From NCBI GenBank assembly GCA_021234535.1, contig CM037843.1, positions 18,941,911-19,005,910 of the forward strand: a stretch of 64,000 bases of DNA, read 5' to 3'. The stretch comes from Stichopus chloronotus. Lineage: Eukaryota > Echinodermata > Holothuroidea > Aspidochirotida > Stichopodidae. Shown here one piece after another: positions 57,652-64,000 of the stretch (positions are counted from its first letter, which is position 1; every line of letters begins with the position of its first letter). Below the pieces are notes generated by a model. That model did not search any database and was not told where the DNA came from. It saw only the letters and a list, made by a program, of their open reading frames with translations. The position numbers were made by a program, and so were the translations under genes.

Positions 57652-58231
57652 GCCTCGGTCACACTGTAGCAAATCGCGTACTGCAACTGCTTGCAACTGG
57701 GTCATTTTGAAAATGTTTGCTACATCTCCGCACTGACTGCGTCGAGTTGCATTGAGTTTGCGACTAGTTGCATGGGTTGCAGACGAGTCGCTAGTTCCTT
57801 CATGTGCTCCGGTGCGCACAGGCGCGCATGAAGCAACTGCTTGCAACTAGAAATACCTTGCAATTGGTTGCAGTCTGTTCGCCGATGTGCTGCAAACAAT
57901 GCTGCGATCTACTGCGCTTATCGCCGAACATTCCCAACACGATCTGCGTCTTAACTAGCAACTATACGACAGACTGCAACTGTCTCATACTGTGCGGCGC
58001 CATGCTGCGTCGTACGACGCTGTACTGCGAACCTTCGCCAACAATCACAGTAAGGAGAACATCTTTTACCTCCCTAAAAACTGGTCCAAACACCGCCTGT
58101 GTGCGCATGTGCTGAGAACGTACTGCGGTTTCTATACTTGTGGGTATGTCTGACTACAAACATGCGCCGATAGTAGCAGTACATCTCAAAACGATCACAG
58201 TAGATCGCCGAACAGTCTGCATTCGTTGCAG
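57652..58231. mobile_element. Family D TIR element, copy 2, right end missing
   Basis: Begins CCTCGGTCACACTGTAGC and follows the 39475 copy closely for about 480 bp, lacks its 170-bp hairpin block, resumes at CACTT/CTTGTGGGTAT, and stops after GTCTGCATTCGTTGCA where a LINE fragment begins. The right inverted end and target duplication are gone. Confidence 0.78.
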
Positions 58232-58571
58232 ATAATGCGCGATAATCTCTTTTCAAATCGTATTTCTTACAGATTATTTCTTAATACTGGTGTACAAATT
58301 TATAATAAATTAGACACTAATATCAAGACCGTAAAGAATGTTTTCTTTTTTAACACACGCTGTAAGAATCACCTACTAATGCTCTATAATTGAGTGCAAG
58401 CTCTAGCTGTTTGTTGCTTCTATTTTTTTTTCTTGATGGTTTTTTGTTGTTTTTTTTTTGTAAGTTTCAGTTGTTTCTGCTTTTTTTTGTCTTTTTTACT
58501 TAATCTGCTAAGTCCATTTCTTACTTGACCTCTTTCAATATTATGATGTGGAAACAATAAACTGAAACTAC
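58232..58571 (+). pseudogene. LINE 3' end fragment abutting family D copy 2
   Basis: The frame RLFLNTGVQIYNKLDTNIK, VKNVFFFNTRCKNHLL ends in TGA at 58391-58393, resembling the C-terminus of a LINE ORF2. A 3' UTR with T runs follows, closing at AATAAACTGAAAC. It is a different family from the fragment at 35260. Confidence 0.6.
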
Positions 58572-60196
58572 CCCATACTATGGTTCATATGGGTTATCTT
58601 GGCTGACCCATATGGGTTCCTAGAGAATCATGGTTGTAAAGTCATATGGGCCTCATATACGTCGTCGACATGGGGCCCATGTTGGGATTGTACTCGGGAA
58701 ACGATAGGCATGAGATTTGCAACACAGTTTATTACCTACCGTACTCGTTTCAAATTTGTTGAACAGCATTTACAACATTTAAGTCGGAAGAAATGCGACC
58801 GACATCCCACAAATATATCCCAGAGAAAAAAAAAGCAAGGAGGGTGAAAGTTCGATATAATTAAGGGAACAAATCCAGTCTCAGTTGTAGGCCTGAACGA
58901 TTTGAGGCGAAGAGAGGAAAGCCATCTTTTATAACAAATCGCACTTTTTTTTTAAATTGCTTGATCTTACAATATATATAATGTCATATTTGAAAATGAT
59001 TACAATCAGTATTGCTATATGGAGCCATTATAACAGCCAAATAACAACCCACGTCGCTTTCTTGACTCATCGAGTGCAAACACAAATAGTTACCAATAAA
59101 TACATTAGTCGATATGTACAACGACCAGGGAGCTGCTATCTATATATAAATATATGCAGGGGCGATAATACATTGAATTGTTTGAGCGTACACGATCGAA
59201 GTGCTTGTCAGTCACGACAATGGCTGGTATGATATTTGTTGAAATAGAATGCAAGGTCAAGAACCGCAATATGCAACTAGATATGTTCTGTGTCCAAGAG
59301 GGTATGCACGGAAGATCTACAGGACCAACCTTCTTAAAACTTTTTTTTTTCTCGTTTCTGTGACTTTTGTTTCCAATTCTGCAACTTTAATATTCGTTTC
59401 TGTTTTTTCTTGTCGTTTCCTTATCAAACAAGTTTTGTTTACTAAAGCCGTTTGCTCTTCACCAGTACAACACCAATCTTGGTTACCATCAACTGATAGA
59501 TTATTGTTCGATACTCTACATGACATGACGAGGGGGAAAAAAAGGTGCATCGATGAGGGAAAAAAAATGCACAGGAACATGAACAATAGTTGCAGGAAAA
59601 GCAAACTCTTAGAAACGAAAGAAAAAGGTCGCAGAAATTCAGAGAAACGAAATAACATGTAAGGAGGTTGGAAACAATGGTCTTCTGTAGCTACGGTACG
59701 ATGGGTGACTATGGAACCCTTTACAAATAACTGATACCGCGTTTCAATGGGACTTCCCCACCAGACTACCTTGTACATGTGGTGACAACCCATCAGCGGT
59801 ATAGTCTTGGGTTTAGTAAGATCGGGTATTTTATGCTATGAAAAAGCAGGGTATTGCTTGTTAATAGAAACAATTACTACTGTAAATCAGTGAGTTGTTA
59901 ATACCCAATTTGTAAAGATTGCAAGTAACGTTGATTCGATCGTGCAAATTTTCTCCCAAATGTTCCAAAATAAACAGAAAAATGTGACTTAAATTTTGAA
60001 ATTTTAACATGCACCTCAAGTCAAAAAATTTAAAATGGGAGCTCCCTGTCAAATGATAGAATTGATTGCTACACATTGGCTACTTTCATAACTTCTCTAC
60101 ATTCGCATGGAACAGGTGCAGATCCAGATGCATGGAGGCGCATCCCACCCACGCCCTTCCCCCACACCCCTTGTCAATGATCACATTTTATTTTAA
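58572..60196. other. Intergenic with an unassigned 158-codon frame
   Basis: A minus-strand frame at 59317-59793 is the longest single frame in the window. It starts MGCHHMYKVVWWGSPIETRY, has a hydrophobic middle (LLFLQLLFMFLCIFF) and a charged heptad-like end (VAELETKVTETRKKK). No family recognised, and the opposite strand is also open (59249-59662). Confidence 0.25.
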
Positions 60197-60558
60197 TTAC
60201 AGGGAAATAGGGCGTTTGTTTTACAGGAAAATATCCAAACTTTTAAAACCAATGTTTGTGGACATAGAATGATAGATTATTCAAAATAAGGTAGGACAGT
60301 AGCCTTCTTTTCAAGAAATAAGTTTCTCACCGACAGAAACTCACTTATTTGTTGCTCGACATTAATTTGTTCACCCAAACTTTTCAAAATTCAAATGATG
60401 CATCTGCCGTTACTCATCACATGCATAATGTTTTGAGGAGATGAAACTGTGGCAGATATTTATTGATGAGACTGAATGGTTTAATAATGACTAACGCTAT
60501 TTTTTTTTTTTTTTTGTATGTTATGTTGGTGTATTCTAAACGCCCTACTTCCCTTTAA
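60197..60558 (+). mobile_element. MITE-A copy 3
   Basis: 362 bp from (TTAC)/AGGGAAATAGGGCGTTTG to AAACGCCCTACTTCCCT/TTAA. Colinear with copies 1 and 2; the left TTAA has changed to TTAC. Confidence 0.86.
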
Positions 60559-63500
60559 AATGAGATAAAGGCAATGTGCCTCGTAGATGCCGGGAAATAT
60601 CATCTAAGCTTATCTTAATTCAAGTTTTCTTGGGGATTACCCCTAAACTGACCGCCGTGACTTCTCGCCTCCGGTGCTCTCTCGGAGGTTTTCTGCCGAC
60701 AGTGCGTGCGTCGCAGCCACTCCCCCCTCCCCCCCCCCCCAATCCTCCTTTTTTCCTATCTCTCTCTCAGAGGCCTGAATCAGCTCCTTTGACATGATGT
60801 ACTTTATTGCTCATTTAAGCGCATCCTAGATTGATTTATCTGAACAGATACGCGCTGAAAACAAAGCATTGCAAACTAAGTTTATAGCAGCTAGGTGAAC
60901 TTGAAGCACGTACATGCAGAAAGGATGGTGGAGAGAGAAAGAGACCGGTACACTGAGAAGCAGTGCAAAGAAGTGCAAGTGGACAGGTCTAAAGAAGACA
61001 ACTGATCGGAATATGAAATATAGGGAAAAGTCTTTGAGTCTTTCTAGACAGTTTTTGGAGATCGAATTTACCGATGATCTCTTCTCTCGTCGGGAACCTG
61101 TTCGCTCCTTGCCCTTAGGTTGGTCTTGAGTAGAACAATTAAAGTGGCAACTACCTGTAGTGCTATACCTGCTATTAAGGCAACAGCTAGTGCTATACCA
61201 GCTATAGGTTTAGTTACCACGATGTCTGACCCCTCAAGCTGACTAGTATAGATCTGTACTAGTTACACGTCTAATTCAGAAAGATAAACGACACAATTGG
61301 AGCAGTGGTGCTGTCCCGTGGAAGTTGAATGGAGGGCGTTAAACCTCCCCGTCCGATCATACTTTGACCCCCCCCAAAAAAAAAATATATAAGTAAATTT
61401 ACTTGAAAACGAATTTAAGCGACTTGGGGACTTAAAGCGAGTGCAGGGGTAGGTCAGTCTCAAAATAAACAGCAACAAATGAGTTTGGAAATGCCAGTTT
61501 CCGGCCGGTGATGTTGAACTGGTGTTTTCGGCCCCTTTTTTCCAGCATAGCTCCGTCCCAGTTGATGGTGGCGCACCGCTTGAATAGTGGTTATGATAAT
61601 TCATCTAAATTATGATAGATAGTATATCTTTATGAAGGAACTCTTATAGAAGAAAGTAGACGTAGGTGACCTTCTCCAGCCGATCTTAGGGATATTTTAA
61701 CGCCCACCCGTTGAATGAAAGAATATGGGTGAAAACTCTAAATAAAGATCAATTAAAATTATTAATATTTTTCATAGATTTATTGGTGCTTTTCTCATTA
61801 ATTGAGAAATTGCAGACCTGATATATTAGCCTATTTCAAGGCAGAGAGCAACGACCCCATCGTCTTTTAAAGAGAGAAAGCAATTTTCTATTTGGAAGTA
61901 TTCCTTATAAAAACAATCCAAAAAATTTTACTGTTTCATAGTAATATTTTGTCTCTCATTCATTGAGAAATTGCAGACATGAGATCCATGTTTAGGAAAC
62001 CCGGGAAGTGCCATTGCCGGCCATCTATGCATTTGGAGTTTGTAAAAGTTAACAATTTTCTTGTGCGCTCCGCGCCAATCGGTGGTGGCGCTCATGTATA
62101 GGATTCCCAATAGTTCTGGCTGCATAATGCCGGGGCAGACCAGACCCCACCTGTTTAAAATCCAGGGGACCTGATGTGTTCTTTCATAGACTGACGGCAT
62201 GGCGATATGCCCCCTCCTCCCGGTGCCGACTCCCCTTAGGGGCAAAAGTTTTAAGTATAGTTTCTATAGTTATCTTCATTTAGACTTAAGTAAAACTTAA
62301 CAGTTTTTGGTTTTTTTATCTCAGCCTTAGTACGCTGAATGATGAATATGCACGGTGTGAATACATCACCACTGTGTTTTGTGAGAAAAAAAGAAGCGAT
62401 TCTTTAGGCCAAGTAAAAAAAGAAACTACTTTCTTGCCACCCCGTCCCCACGCATTTTGCGACGCACGACTTTTTCTTTTCTTTTTCTTTTTACTAGGTC
62501 ATCAAAAGTATAGGGTTTTTAACCGAAAATGTCTTACCCCGACCGTGGAAATATAGCTATGTCTTTGCAACATAGCAATTTTAAATACAGTCAGTGATGA
62601 GGTACGCAAAACAAAAAAAATAAAAGCTTTCTGTTCTACCAACTGGCCATCAGGGTTTCCGCGTGAAAAGAAAAGGCCCCACACACCCAAATATTTTGGA
62701 AAGTTCGGACCAGACACTAGTTTTTTTTTTTTTTTTGTGACTTACAATAGTGGGATTGCGTAACTAGTATATACCACTACACCACCGAACTTCTCATATT
62801 TTCTTTTTTATTTTAGAGATAACCGACATGACAAGGACTTGAAATGATCACGAACTGATGTTTACTTAATTGTTGGGAAATTGGATGTCATAGCAACGTT
62901 AACAATACCAAAATAACGATTCGAAGCCCCTCTGCAAGCCTTTGTCACGAACTGTATCGCTTTGCTATGAACTTCCGCTGAAATCGCCGTATGCCAAGTT
63001 TAGCCGCCAAATATCTGTAGAAGCCACAATCCACTGTAATACTCTTCTTTCCATTTGAAAAGAAAAAGACCTTCCAATGAAAGGCATCGATGCATTTGTG
63101 TATAGATGCATATTTGAGTGTATGGTGGATATACATGAGACGCTAAACAAATATTATGGAATTGTGCGCTCCGTCGCAACAATGTTTAACCATTCCTGGG
63201 TGGGTCAAAGAAAAGAAAACATCGGTCTGTTAACGTGTACATAAACGACGTTCACCAAAGATGATAAGGTTATGGGGTTTTTTTTATCATCTTTAGGCCT
63301 AACACTGACGGCAACGTCCATTGACCTAAACGGAAAGTTTAAATTTCTGAGAAAAGATCACTTTTTCTACACTGTAAACAAATCCAAGTACCAACTGCCA
63401 GTGTGGTAAATGGAAGGTGAAACAAATAAAAAACGAATGAAGTGAAGTGACCAAATGAAACGATAAACTCCCAGCTTCTCCAAATGCTGCTGTCCGCTAT

Positions 63501-63920
63501 GTGCATGCCAAACCAGAAAGTGGGGCATCAAGTTGGGGAAATTGGCTCCTTCCCTTGAAAAAAGTGAGGGGCGGCCCAATATTGCAAGGGGTCCAATAAT
63601 TAATGAAAGGAAAGTTATAATTCATCCCGGCCATATTGCTATAGAATTAACATCCAGGAAATGCCGTTTTCGGCCATTTGGAGGGGAGACCAGCAAAGTC
63701 CAACATTTTCTTGTACATGAGACAGCGGTGCCCCTCTTGGAGTGCTTGCGGCACTGCCATCTCCATTTTTTTTTTGTTTCGTTATACGAGGCATTAACAT
63801 TACCAAGTCCTCACGCATTCCAGTATACCACAAAATGTTTGAAATTTAGAAGAAAGCTCGACTTACACCTCTACGCTTTACTGGGAGCTTACTATATGAA
63901 AAGACTCTTTTCTACTTTAG
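60559..63920. other. Intergenic, unassigned with short dispersed motif
   Basis: No gene found. Variants of GGAAATGCCRTTTYCGGCC occur near 61489, 62006 and 63657, the last two followed by AACAWTTTTCTTGT. GAGAAATTGCAGAC occurs twice (61803, 61964). Homopolymer tracts lie at 60728, 61370 and 62720. Confidence 0.4.
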
Positions 63921-63921
63921 T

Positions 63922-64000
63922 GTATTATTATTATTATTATTGTTATTATTATTATTGTTGTTATTATTATTATTATTGTTGTTGTTATTATTATTATTGT
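63922..64000. repeat. (ATT)n microsatellite
   Basis: TTA trinucleotides with GTT interruptions, running off the right edge. Confidence 0.95.

Overview
This is animal nuclear DNA: AT-rich, low coding density, genes split into many short exons with GT/AG borders, and many mobile-element remnants. Repeat style, CTLD use and tandem receptor duplication suggest a marine invertebrate, probably an echinoderm such as a sea cucumber. That assignment is inference; no marker gene proves it.

The only convincing genes are two head-to-tail paralogues on the minus strand. Both encode a class C (GABA-B-type) G-protein-coupled receptor carrying an unusual C-type lectin domain (CTLD). Gene A (50282 down to 28836) appears complete: 19 exons whose splice sites and phases all fit, giving 937 codons plus a stop. 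The order is signal peptide, Venus-flytrap ligand-binding domain, CTLD, short linker, seven membrane helices, short tail. Gene B (11565 down to 799, continuing beyond the left edge) shows exons 1-9 of the same structure. The CTLD exon pair is bounded by phase-1 introns, the classic mark of exon shuffling. Exons 3 and 9 hold tracts nearly identical between the copies while other exons have diverged, which suggests gene conversion.

The rest is introns and intergenic DNA with mobile elements and repeats. Items are: three families of TTAA-flanked miniature inverted-repeat elements (MITE-A, -B, -C); an 864-bp hAT-like element with a perfect 8-bp target duplication; a 3.3-kb foldback element whose arms are 15-bp tandem repeats; a TIR element ('family D') with a perfect 44-bp palindrome, inserted in gene A; a Penelope-like reverse transcriptase relic; two LINE 3' ends; a tRNA-Thr-like sequence; and several arrays with 137-208-bp units, one carrying nuclear-receptor-like half sites.

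Layout: 1-11565 gene B (partial); 11566-28835 intergenic, element-rich; 28836-50282 gene A; 50283-64000 upstream intergenic DNA with MITEs, tandem repeats, retroelement relics and no supported gene.
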